A DNA stretch of 22,417 bases, taken from assembly GCA_030672555.1 (NCBI GenBank), contig DAOVGD010000092.1, forward strand, positions 1 to 22,417. The letters run 5' to 3'. Origin of the DNA: Desulfobacterales bacterium. GTDB taxonomy: Bacteria > Desulfobacterota > Desulfobacteria > Desulfobacterales > C00003106. The position numbers and the translations under genes were made by a program. The notes beneath the pieces are model-generated. The model was not told where the DNA came from and did no database searches. It was given only the letters and a program-made list of their open reading frames with translations. Positions 14,760 through 21,907 of the stretch are shown in pieces; the first letter of the stretch is position 1, and every line of letters begins with the position of its first letter.

Positions 14760-16322
14760 ATGAACAGTACCTATGTTATTATGTTGTGCGTGATAGTTTT
14801 CATTGGTGCGTTTCTTTTAGCCTTTTGGGTTCGGAATAAGTTGGATGTTGACAAGATAAGATCTACTGAACTCGAGGCAAAAAAGATATTGAACGAAGCC
14901 GGCAAAACGGCTGAAACTATGGCACGTGAGGCTCGTCTTCAGGCTAAAGACGAGCTTTATCAAATGAAGAAGGAGCTTGAAGAGGAGGTAAAAGAACAAA
15001 AAAATGAGTTAAATAAGCAACAAAGACGATTTTCCCAAAAAGGAGAACATCTCGATCGGAAGATAGACGCCTTGGGACGAAAAGAGAATGAGATCTCAAA
15101 AAAAGAACGTGAATTACTTCGAAAAGAGGCCGGAGTGCAGGAGAAAAAGAAAGAGTATGATTCCCTGGTCGAGACTGAAAAAGCAAAATTGGAAGAAATA
15201 TCAGGTGTTTCTGCGGCGCAAGCAAAAGAGCTGTTGATTAAAACAATGGAAAGCGAGGCACGTTTTGAGGCAGCCAAATTAATTAAACAGATAGAAGGCG
15301 AAGCCCGCGAAACAGCCGACAAAAAATCAAAAGAGATTATTGCTACTGCCATTCAGCGATATGCAGGAGATTATGTGGCAGAAAAGACCGTATCGGTGGT
15401 TAACCTTCCCAACGAAGAGATGAAAGGCCGTATTATAGGAAGGGAAGGGCGTAATATCCGCGCGATTGAGGCAGCCACAGGTATAGACCTTATAATAGAC
15501 GATACGCCCGAGGCAGTGATCCTTTCCGGGTTTAATCCTGTGCGACGTGAGGTGGCACGATTGTCGCTCGAACGTTTGATAATAGATGGAAGGATCCACC
15601 CTGCCCGGATTGAGGATGTAGTAAAGGAGGTCAGTAAAGAGCTTGATGTCACACTTCGAGAGGCTGGTGAACAGGCGGCCTTTGACTTGGGAGTCCATGG
15701 AATACATTCGGAATTAATTTATCTGCTTGGCAAGCTGAAATTCAGAACCAGTTATGCTCAGAATGTATTGCAGCATTCAATAGAGGTCGGATTTTTAGCC
15801 GGTATTATGGCCGCCGAACTCGGGCTGAACGTAAAACAAGCGCGACGTGCCGGTTTGCTCCATGATATCGGCAAGGCTGTTGATCATGAAGTAGATGGGT
15901 CCCATGCGATTATCGGGGCGAAATTGGCCAAAAAATATGGAGAATCTCCCCGGGTAGTTCATGCTATTGAAGCACACCATGAGGATGTCCCACCTGCGTC
16001 GGTCTTGGCAGTGCTGGTACAGGCATCTGATGCTCTCTCCGGCGCCCGTCCAGGGGCGAGACGGGAGATGCTGGAGACCTATGTAAAGCGCTTAGAAGGA
16101 CTGGAACAGATTGCCGACTCATTTAAAGGGGTCAAAAAGTCGTATGCCATTCAAGCAGGCAGGGAACTTCGAATACTGGTAGAGAGCGATCACATATCAG
16201 ATGAAGATGCAACATTGATTAGTAGGGATATAGCTAAAAAGATCGAAGAAACAATGACCTATCCCGGCCAGATCAAGGTGACTGTTATTCGTGAGACCAG
16301 GTCCGTCGAGTATGCCAAATGA
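14760..16322 (+). CDS. rny: Ribonuclease Y (membrane-anchored endoribonuclease)
   Basis: RNase Y starts mRNA decay by endonucleolytic cuts at the inner membrane face. The 520-residue protein has an N-terminal membrane anchor (about 5-23), a long charged coiled coil (about 30-200), a KH domain with GRIIGREGRNIR at 223-234, and an HD phosphohydrolase domain with H368-D369 and HHED at 406-409. This order and length match B. subtilis RNase Y (520). ATG 14760 is preceded by AAGGGGG. The stop overlaps the ymdB start as ATGA. Confidence 0.97.
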   Translation: MNSTYVIMLCVIVFIGAFLLAFWVRNKLDVDKIRSTELEAKKILNEAGKTAETMAREARLQAKDELYQMKKELEEEVKEQKNELNKQQRRFSQKGEHLDRKIDALGRKENEISKKERELLRKEAGVQEKKKEYDSLVETEKAKLEEISGVSAAQAKELLIKTMESEARFEAAKLIKQIEGEARETADKKSKEIIATAIQRYAGDYVAEKTVSVVNLPNEEMKGRIIGREGRNIRAIEAATGIDLIIDDTPEAVILSGFNPVRREVARLSLERLIIDGRIHPARIEDVVKEVSKELDVTLREAGEQAAFDLGVHGIHSELIYLLGKLKFRTSYAQNVLQHSIEVGFLAGIMAAELGLNVKQARRAGLLHDIGKAVDHEVDGSHAIIGAKLAKKYGESPRVVHAIEAHHEDVPPASVLAVLVQASDALSGARPGARREMLETYVKRLEGLEQIADSFKGVKKSYAIQAGRELRILVESDHISDEDATLISRDIAKKIEETMTYPGQIKVTVIRETRSVEYAK

Positions 16323-17101
16323 AATTACTCTTTATTGGCGACATAGTAGGCAAGCCGGGCAGAAAGATAATAGAGAACCTTCTTGATCTTGTTGTTGATA
16401 AATTTCAGATAGATGTCGTTATTGCCAATGGAGAAAATGCTGCCGGAGGTATGGGAATCACCCCGGCCATTGCAAAAGAATTTTTTGGCGTGGGCATAGA
16501 TATAATTACTTCTGGTAATCATATTTGGAGAAAAAAAGACATCATTCCTTTTTTAGAAACTCGCGATGATATTCTCCGTCCTGCGAACTATCCTGGAGGT
16601 GCACCGGGGAAGGGAATGACTATTATGAATACTCGTGGCGGACCTTCCCTATGTGTGATCAACTTGGAAGGGAGGACCTTTATGAGGTCGCTGGAGTGTC
16701 CGTTTAAAACAGCAGAATCTTTGCTCGACCAGGTTCGTGAAAAGACCAAACTAATTGTGGTTGACTTTCATGCCGAGTCGACTTCGGAAAAAGTAGCGTT
16801 AGGATGGTTTCTGGATGGGCGGGTAAGCGCAGTATTTGGGACACATACTCACATTCAAACTGCAGACGAAAAGATATTGCCGGGAGGCACCGCCTATATT
16901 ACTGATGCGGGAATGACAGGCCCTATGGATTCGGTTATAGGAATTGACAAGGAGATTATAATCAAGAGGTTTTTAACGCAGCGCCCCATATCCTTTAAGG
17001 TGGCGAAGAAGAATCTGTACATGCAGGGTGTTGTGGTCGATATCGATGAGTCCACAGGAAAGTGCATGAATATTCAAAGGGTTAATGAGCCCTTGATATA
17101 A
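16319..17101 (+). CDS. ymdB: YmdB-family calcineurin-like metallophosphoesterase (TIGR00282)
   Basis: Members of this family are dinuclear-metal phosphodiesterases; B. subtilis YmdB hydrolyses 2',3'- and 3',5'-cyclic nucleotides and affects biofilm and motility choices. The 260-residue protein shows the metal-binding set: GD at 7-8, NGEN near 37-40, SGNHIW near 65-70, the DFHAE segment and GTHTHIQTAD. The length is standard (B. subtilis 264). It shares ATGA with the end of rny, and the rny-ymdB pairing is conserved across distant phyla, which suggests related roles in RNA turnover. The cellular substrate here cannot be told. Confidence 0.94.
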   Translation: MKLLFIGDIVGKPGRKIIENLLDLVVDKFQIDVVIANGENAAGGMGITPAIAKEFFGVGIDIITSGNHIWRKKDIIPFLETRDDILRPANYPGGAPGKGMTIMNTRGGPSLCVINLEGRTFMRSLECPFKTAESLLDQVREKTKLIVVDFHAESTSEKVALGWFLDGRVSAVFGTHTHIQTADEKILPGGTAYITDAGMTGPMDSVIGIDKEIIIKRFLTQRPISFKVAKKNLYMQGVVVDIDESTGKCMNIQRVNEPLI

Positions 17102-17120
17102 ATGTTAATGTGAATAAGTG

Positions 17121-17146
17121 CAAAGGAGTTCTGTAAAGGTCTCACA
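17121..17146. repeat. Fragment of the GGTCTC repeat family before the YfaZ-like gene
   Basis: CAAAGGAGTTCTGTAAAGGTCTCAC resembles 14222-14244 (AGGGGAGTTTTGCAAAGATCC) and carries the AAAGGTCTCA word again. It sits between ymdB and the ribosome-binding site GAGGAGG of the next gene. Confidence 0.5.
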
Positions 17147-17159
17147 AGAGGAGGAGAAT

Positions 17160-17765
17160 ATGGCAAACATGAAGAAGGTTATAGAATCGATTATCCTTAT
17201 CATCGTAGTCACGATAATCACACCAGGTATTTCCTTTGCAAACACCTATCATGCTGAGATCAATGTAAGCGAGTCGTTTTTAGAAGCTAAGTTTGATGCC
17301 ACGATGCCTATTGAGCAAGGTTCTTTGACAACCGGCATTAGCGCTATTTATGATGATGACGACTACAAGATAGTCAGTGGGAATATAGCCGTCGGTAATG
17401 AAGTATTCACTCCCGGACTAAGATGTGATTTGGGCTTTAAAGGTGTGTGGGGAGAAGTAGACGAGGATCATAAAGATGGTGATCTGTTGGCAATAAGCTT
17501 TCTCCTTTCAGCAGTATATGACATTCCTGAAACTGTTTCTGCCATACCTCTTGAGGTTTCAGCAATTGTATGTGCGGCTCCTGATTCTCTTTGTTTTGAG
17601 GAATCGGAGAGATATATAGACGTAAGAACCACCCTCGGCTTCCGTATTTTAGAGAACGCAGCCATTCTTGTCGGATACAGACATATCAAAGTCCATTTTG
17701 ACGATCACAGAGATTGGAAAATGTCGGATGACGTCCTATTTGTTGGTTACAGACTGAGATTCTAA
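17160..17765 (+). CDS. Outer-membrane beta-barrel protein, YfaZ-like
   Basis: From ATG 17160 the protein has 201 residues. It begins with a signal peptide (basic MANMKK start, hydrophobic stretch, cleavage after SFA at about residue 27). The mature part alternates hydrophobic and polar residues in short beta strands and ends in GYRLRF, a C-terminal aromatic typical of outer-membrane barrels. The strand pattern, the acidic loops (DDDDY, DEDHKDGDLL) and the GYRHIKVHFDDHRDW segment resemble the YfaZ family, whose function is unknown; I assign it with moderate confidence. GAGGAGG just before 17160 sets the start; the frame opens 14 codons further up inside repeat sequence. It ends 23 bp from a convergent gene. 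Confidence 0.75.
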   Translation: MANMKKVIESIILIIVVTIITPGISFANTYHAEINVSESFLEAKFDATMPIEQGSLTTGISAIYDDDDYKIVSGNIAVGNEVFTPGLRCDLGFKGVWGEVDEDHKDGDLLAISFLLSAVYDIPETVSAIPLEVSAIVCAAPDSLCFEESERYIDVRTTLGFRILENAAILVGYRHIKVHFDDHRDWKMSDDVLFVGYRLRF

Positions 17766-17771
17766 GCTATC

Positions 17772-17790
17772 AACTCTCAAGTTCAGAGTT
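17772..17790. terminator. Weak hairpin between convergent genes
   Basis: AACTCT (17772-17777) pairs with AGAGTT (17785-17790) across a seven-base loop. It overlaps the stop codon of the minus-strand gene. There is no long T-run, so a role as a bidirectional terminator is only possible. Confidence 0.35.
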
Positions 17791-19375
17791 ATGGATTGCT
17801 GTCCTTTGCACATCGAAACCCGATCGTGTTCGACCAGGACTGAGCATACTTCATGAGACGCTTGGCTGCCGTCAGGATCCCTTGCGTGGCCCAGCTTCCC
17901 CCTTTAATTACGTAATAATTGTTGGGTGCATGCTTGGTGAAGGGATCATTGTAATTGGTGCTTGTCCATTCAAAGATATTTCCCGCCATATCGTACACCT
18001 CAAAAGGACTTTTACCCAATTCAGCATACTGGTTGACAGGTGTTGTGTCACTAATCGTGCTTTCGTCATGATTACAAGATTCTGTTTTCCAGTCGGTTCC
18101 CCAAGGGAATAACCTCCCGTCACTCCCCCTTGCCGCTGCTTCCCATTCAAATTCTGTAACCAGCCTTTTCCCCGACCATTCTGCAAAAGATAGTGCATCC
18201 TCTAAGCTTATCTGAACCACCGGATGATCCAACTTATCCTGAATGGAGCTCTCTGGGCCAAATGGATGCATCCAGCAGGCACCTTCTACTGTTTTGAACG
18301 TGTTACCATTATTATATCTTAGGGTAGTAAGACCGGTTTTGGGGTCCTCGATCCTTTGATATTTTCCCAGACAAACCTCTCCACTTCCGTGTCTTTCAGC
18401 ACTGGTCTTATAGCCGGTCTCTTTTGCAAAAATCATGAACTGAGAGTTTGTTACGGGGTATTGGTCTATATAAAATGCATCTAATTCAACCCTCTTTTCC
18501 GGCTGTTCATCGCGCCTGAAGTCTTCATTGCCTACTATATATACCCCCTTAGGTATAAGAACCCGGGTATCAAAAAGCTCTGCTTTAACATTACACTCAT
18601 TGTCGGATTCTATATTTTTTATGATATTCTCAAGTTCTTTAACGATATCCTCAGCCTCTACAAGGAGTTTTTCATCCTTTAGCTTTTCCAATAACTCTTG
18701 CAGTTTTTGGTCTATAAGTTCCTTGTCTATGGACTCTATAATATCCTGTAGATCATCTTCTTTTTCCCGTTCTTTTTTTATATCGGCCTTTAGAGATCTT
18801 ATAAGCTCCTCGATCTCTTGTGCGATATCATCCGCTTCCCATATCAACTTTTCCGTTTTTACCGTTTCGATCAGTTCCCTGAGCTTTTCTTTGATAAGCT
18901 CTTTGTCAACCGGCTCTGTAATGTCTTGGAGGATATCATCCTCTTCCTCCTTCTGTTCATCGTCAGCGTCGGGTACCCTTACCTCAATCGATTTGATATG
19001 TAGATCAAATTTTTTGATAATTTGATCCTTCATCTCATCAGACATAACAAAGACATTGTTACGTCCGATCTTGACGCCTTCAGGGTTTTTTCCGTGATTG
19101 AACATGTCGCGAAGATCACGATTCAGAGTGGACTTAAGATTACTGAAGTTTTTTTTCTTTTCCTTGATCTCGGCAGGATCATCCCCCGTGTCCCACAGGA
19201 TTTTAATAAGATCGTCAGGAGGGATACTCTTTATTTTTTTAATATCGCTATCTTCTTGGTAATATACCCTTATTGTCGTGATGAGCTTATATTTTAAGTT
19301 TTCTCTCTTTGTCCTGGGAAAATTTTCAATCGCTTCATCGATTCCCTTCAGAGAGATTTTGGGCTGCATGGGCAT
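17789..19375 (-). CDS. FGE/SUMF1-domain protein with duplicated charged helical region, catalytic Cys absent
   Basis: This 528-residue protein has three parts. Residues 1-130 are a basic, partly helical domain I do not recognise. Residues about 145-255 are a highly charged helical region made of two related copies 60 residues apart (DKELI at 157-161 and 217-221, each followed by a Leu/Glu-rich helix). Residues about 271-525 are a formylglycine-generating-enzyme (SUMF1) fold: IPKGVYIVGNEDF, FYIDQYPVTNSQF, RLVTEFEWEAAARG, FPWGTDW, MAGNIFEWTS, GGSWA and GFRCAKD. The two active-site cysteines of true FGE, expected after GGS[YW], are Thr497 and Thr502, so sulfatase activation is unlikely; related domains serve as binding modules or in other oxidative enzymes. 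No signal peptide is seen. AAGGAG lies 11 bases before the ATG at 19375. No reverse transcriptase or kinase partner is nearby. Confidence 0.85.
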   Translation of the reverse strand: MPMQPKISLKGIDEAIENFPRTKRENLKYKLITTIRVYYQEDSDIKKIKSIPPDDLIKILWDTGDDPAEIKEKKKNFSNLKSTLNRDLRDMFNHGKNPEGVKIGRNNVFVMSDEMKDQIIKKFDLHIKSIEVRVPDADDEQKEEEDDILQDITEPVDKELIKEKLRELIETVKTEKLIWEADDIAQEIEELIRSLKADIKKEREKEDDLQDIIESIDKELIDQKLQELLEKLKDEKLLVEAEDIVKELENIIKNIESDNECNVKAELFDTRVLIPKGVYIVGNEDFRRDEQPEKRVELDAFYIDQYPVTNSQFMIFAKETGYKTSAERHGSGEVCLGKYQRIEDPKTGLTTLRYNNGNTFKTVEGACWMHPFGPESSIQDKLDHPVVQISLEDALSFAEWSGKRLVTEFEWEAAARGSDGRLFPWGTDWKTESCNHDESTISDTTPVNQYAELGKSPFEVYDMAGNIFEWTSTNYNDPFTKHAPNNYYVIKGGSWATQGILTAAKRLMKYAQSWSNTIGFRCAKDSNP

Positions 19376-19679
19376 CGGTGGTGGTGCTCCTTTTTTGGTA
19401 ACTGCTCATGTTCAAAGTTCAGGGGTTCACGGTTCAAGGTCAAACTGATGAAAGAGAGGAAACTCTATGCTGCCTTGTAAATGTGAAGCGAGCAACCGTG
19501 AACCCTGAACCTGACAAACCTGAGTAGTCACCGGTGCTGTACAATTCGTATAAGCCTTTTATGTTCTTATCGGATAGTTGACGGTGGGATTAAAGGTAAT
19601 CATTCTAATTGGAATGGTGCCTGATTAGCGATTTCTCAAAAAGTTCGGGCAACTGAAAGGCCATAGGCAAGGAGAGAGC
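19376..19679. other. Intergenic gap with inverted repeat
   Basis: About 300 bp without a gene between the FGE-like and YjbQ-like genes. It holds the GTTCAGGG inverted repeat (19417-19510) and a small palindromic site CATTC-TAATTG-GAATG (19601-19616). No clear promoter for the FGE-like gene could be set. Confidence 0.7.
19417..19510. repeat. GTTCAGGG(G)TTCACGGTT inverted repeat
   Basis: GTTCAGGGGTTCACGGTT (19417-19434) is the complement of AACCGTGAACCCTGAAC (19494-19510) with a single extra G, around a 59-base loop. The left arm continues as a GTTCAA-type direct repeat (TTCAAAGTTCA, GGTTCAAGGTCA). Repeats of this word type are common between genes in many bacteria. It lies about 40 bp upstream of the FGE-like start codon. 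Confidence 0.85.
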
Positions 19680-20096
19680 TTACTCACCAATGATCTTAAC
19701 CAGCACCCTCTTCTTGCGCCTTCCGTCGAACTCGCCGTAAAAGATCTGCTCCCACGTGCCAAAATCCAATTTCCCCTCTGTAATAGCAACGACTACCTCT
19801 CGCCCCATAATCTGCCGCTTCATATGGGCATCAGCATTATCCTCACCCACATTGTGGCGGTACCGGGAAACAGGCTCATGAGGGGCCAGTTTCTCAAGCC
19901 AAACATCATAATCATGATGCAGACCGGATTCATCGTCATTAATGAAAACGGATGCGGTGATGTGCATCGCGTTGCAGAGTACTAAACCTTCTCGGATACC
20001 ACTTTCCCTCAAGCACTCCTCAACTTGAGGAGTGATATTGATGAAGGCCCGTCTTGTAGGCACGTTGAACCAGAGTTCTTTACGATAATTTTTCAT
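19680..20096 (-). CDS. YjbQ/UPF0047 family protein
   Basis: This 138-residue protein matches the whole YjbQ (UPF0047, TIGR00149) family. Family marks are CNAMHITASVFINDDESG near 41-58, the HHDYDVWLEKLAP stretch, YRHNVGEDNADAHMK, and TEGKLDFGTWEQIFYGEFDG near the C-terminus. The conserved histidines form a probable metal site in known structures. Some members show thiamine-phosphate synthase activity in complementation tests, but the true role is unsettled. It lies 37 bp after the cyclic-nucleotide/PilZ gene in the same direction, so the two may share a transcript. Confidence 0.9.
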   Translation of the reverse strand: MKNYRKELWFNVPTRRAFINITPQVEECLRESGIREGLVLCNAMHITASVFINDDESGLHHDYDVWLEKLAPHEPVSRYRHNVGEDNADAHMKRQIMGREVVVAITEGKLDFGTWEQIFYGEFDGRRKKRVLVKIIGE

Positions 20097-20133
20097 TATA
20101 TTTCCCTGTCTAACGGGTCTTATGGTGGGGATG

Positions 20134-20850
20134 TCAAGCGCGGGGAAGAAAAACAGATTCCCCTTTTGCTAATTGGCTAAGAAAGGTCTTTAATGCCATC
20201 TGATCTTTCCGACTCATCTTTATAAACTTACACCCCATTCCATTCGGTCTAGTTTTAGGACTATCGGATGACCTTCTGGACCATATAACGTCACAGGCTC
20301 CCTTAATAGGATCGGGAGTGCCGGGAACTTCAAGTCTAAAAAGGAACTGTTCCCCCTTGTCCAACGGTTCATTAGTTCGCACAAAGAGTCCTCTACTGCT
20401 TATGTTGTCTAACTTCGCTTTTATAAAAGACTCACGGATCTTAAATGCTATCTTTAAACCGAGGGTCAGCCGATGATCCCTGTGTCTATCAATGAAATTA
20501 CAGACCTCCTCGGTAGTTTTCATTAGGCGTGTGGCAAGAGTAACCAATATTTTCTTGAAGTCCCCGGAAAGTCTGTTGAATTCTTCATCTAAGAAGTCTC
20601 TATCTATAACCCCCACCCTTACTTCTCCTACAGCGCGTGCTGAGGCGGTACGCTTCATTGGAGTAAGAAAACCGGTCTCGCCCATAAGATCCCCTTTTTC
20701 CAACACATCTACAACAACCTTACGACCGTTAATTATTTTGAAAATCTCGACCGTGCCTGATAGAATAGTGTAGATCCAATCTCCTGAACTCCCTTCTTCC
20801 ATAATAATTGTCCCATCAGGATAGGTCTCTTCTGAAATTATGTTATACAT
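20134..20850 (-). CDS. Cyclic nucleotide-binding plus PilZ-like domain protein
   Basis: This 238-residue cytoplasmic protein joins two sensory modules. Residues about 8-115 form a cyclic nucleotide-binding domain, with the phosphate-binding cassette G57-E58 and R67-T-A-S70 intact, so it may bind cAMP or cGMP. Residues about 125-232 resemble the PilZ-type domain of the TIGR02266 kind, with D148-N-I-S-S-R-G154, a DVIW strand and GMGCKFIKM. A clean RxxxR motif is not seen before the domain (RHRDHR at 122-127), so c-di-GMP binding is uncertain. There is no helix-turn-helix or enzymatic domain, so it probably acts on a protein partner. It follows rnhB by 58 bp on the same strand. Confidence 0.85.
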   Translation of the reverse strand: MYNIISEETYPDGTIIMEEGSSGDWIYTILSGTVEIFKIINGRKVVVDVLEKGDLMGETGFLTPMKRTASARAVGEVRVGVIDRDFLDEEFNRLSGDFKKILVTLATRLMKTTEEVCNFIDRHRDHRLTLGLKIAFKIRESFIKAKLDNISSRGLFVRTNEPLDKGEQFLFRLEVPGTPDPIKGACDVIWSRRSSDSPKTRPNGMGCKFIKMSRKDQMALKTFLSQLAKGESVFLPRA

Positions 20851-20908
20851 AGAACACCCCGCCCTTTCTTATTTCACCCTCCACTTGCGGCCAAGGAACA
20901 GATAGACA

Positions 20909-21508
20909 CTATTTAACTCCTCGAAATGTTTTTCTATGAATAAGGGTAGGTCCTAACGTACGAATGGCCTCAAGGTGCATCCGGGTTCCGTAACCCTTGT
21001 GCTTATGGAACCCATATTCCGGAAAATCTTCACCGTACCGTTTCATGATACGGTCACGGCTTACTTTGGCGATAATAGAGGCGGCTGCAATGGATAGGCT
21101 TTGACTGTCCCCCTTTTTTATCGCCTTCTGGGGAATCTGAGAGCGTATGGTAAAAGTGCCGTCAATTAAGAGATAATCAGGTCGTGGAAAGAGGTTGGCG
21201 ACAGCAATTCGCATCGACAAAAGCGAAGCCTGCAAGATATTTATTTTGTCAATTTCGGCAGAATCAATTATTCCAAGGCCTATTGAAATCGCATTTTCGT
21301 ATATTTGATCGTAGAGATTTTCTCTTTTAGCAGGGGTTAGTTTTTTGGAGTCATTGATACCGGATATGTATGTTACCTCAGGAAAAATAACTGCCGCAGC
21401 CACCACAGGGCCGGCAAGTGGCCCTCTGCCGGCCTCGTCAATACCGGCAATCATTTTGTAGCCGGCACAGCGCGCGTTATTTTCAAATCGCCGCCAGTCT
21501 ATCCCCAC
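20909..21508 (-). CDS. rnhB: Ribonuclease HII
   Basis: RNase HII removes ribonucleotides and RNA primers from DNA-RNA hybrids. The 199-residue protein has the active-site set D24-E25 in GIDEAGRGPLAGP, D116 in LLIDG and D134 in KKGD, with the same spacing as E. coli D16/E17/D108/D126. SIAAASIIAKVSRDR and HKGYGT are further family signatures. The start is GTG at 21508, overlapping the rplS stop by one base (TAGTG); a Met at residue 19 would remove only the variable N-terminus. Confidence 0.96.
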   Translation of the reverse strand: MGIDWRRFENNARCAGYKMIAGIDEAGRGPLAGPVVAAAVIFPEVTYISGINDSKKLTPAKRENLYDQIYENAISIGLGIIDSAEIDKINILQASLLSMRIAVANLFPRPDYLLIDGTFTIRSQIPQKAIKKGDSQSLSIAAASIIAKVSRDRIMKRYGEDFPEYGFHKHKGYGTRMHLEAIRTLGPTLIHRKTFRGVK

Positions 21509-21858
21509 TATTTAAATCTACGCTCTTTGATGCGAGCTGCCTTTCCTTTCAGCGCTCTTAAATAATAGAGCCTGGAGCGACGAACACGCCCTCGGCTCAC
21601 CACTTCAATTTTTTCAATGTATGGAGAGTGCAACGGGAAAACGCGTTCTACACCAATGCCGTAGGAGATCTTCCTGACGGTCAAAGAGGCGTTCGCCAGT
21701 CCTTTCCTTTTCTTGATTACAACTCCTTTGAAGACCTGTATCCTCTCTTTATCTCCCTCTTTAATCCGGACAGAGACATTTACTGTATCGCCGGGCCTGA
21801 AGGCCGGAAGATCAACACGCATCTGTTCCTTTTCAAATTGTTGAAGAATCTTGCTCAT
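21508..21858 (-). CDS. rplS: 50S ribosomal protein L19
   Basis: L19 lies at the 30S-50S interface. The 116-residue protein shows the family features FRPGDTVNVSVRIKEGDKERIQVFKGVVI, GIGVERVFPLHSPYIEKIEV and a basic C-terminus RRSRLYYLRALKGKAARIKE. Its length is standard. An AGGAGG lies 13 bases before the ATG. It follows the RNA methyltransferase gene by about 49 bp and is linked to rnhB by a one-base overlap. The trmD-methyltransferase-rplS-rnhB order is seen in many Deltaproteobacteria; trmD would lie beyond the window. Confidence 0.98.
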   Translation of the reverse strand: MSKILQQFEKEQMRVDLPAFRPGDTVNVSVRIKEGDKERIQVFKGVVIKKRKGLANASLTVRKISYGIGVERVFPLHSPYIEKIEVVSRGRVRRSRLYYLRALKGKAARIKERRFK

Positions 21859-21907
21859 TTTATCTACTTATCCTCCTGAAAGCCTATAGATTTTCAGATA
21901 AATATTC

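Noticed and set aside
17789..17930. Variable region of a diversity-generating retroelement in the FGE-like C-terminus
   Set aside because: No excess of AAC/AAT codons in the terminal segment, no template copy and no reverse transcriptase gene in the window.
18528..19025. Plus-strand ORF rich in serine opposite the FGE-like gene
   Set aside because: It is the mirror of the charged helical region (Glu/Asp/Lys codons read backwards give Ser/Phe) and has no ribosome-binding site.
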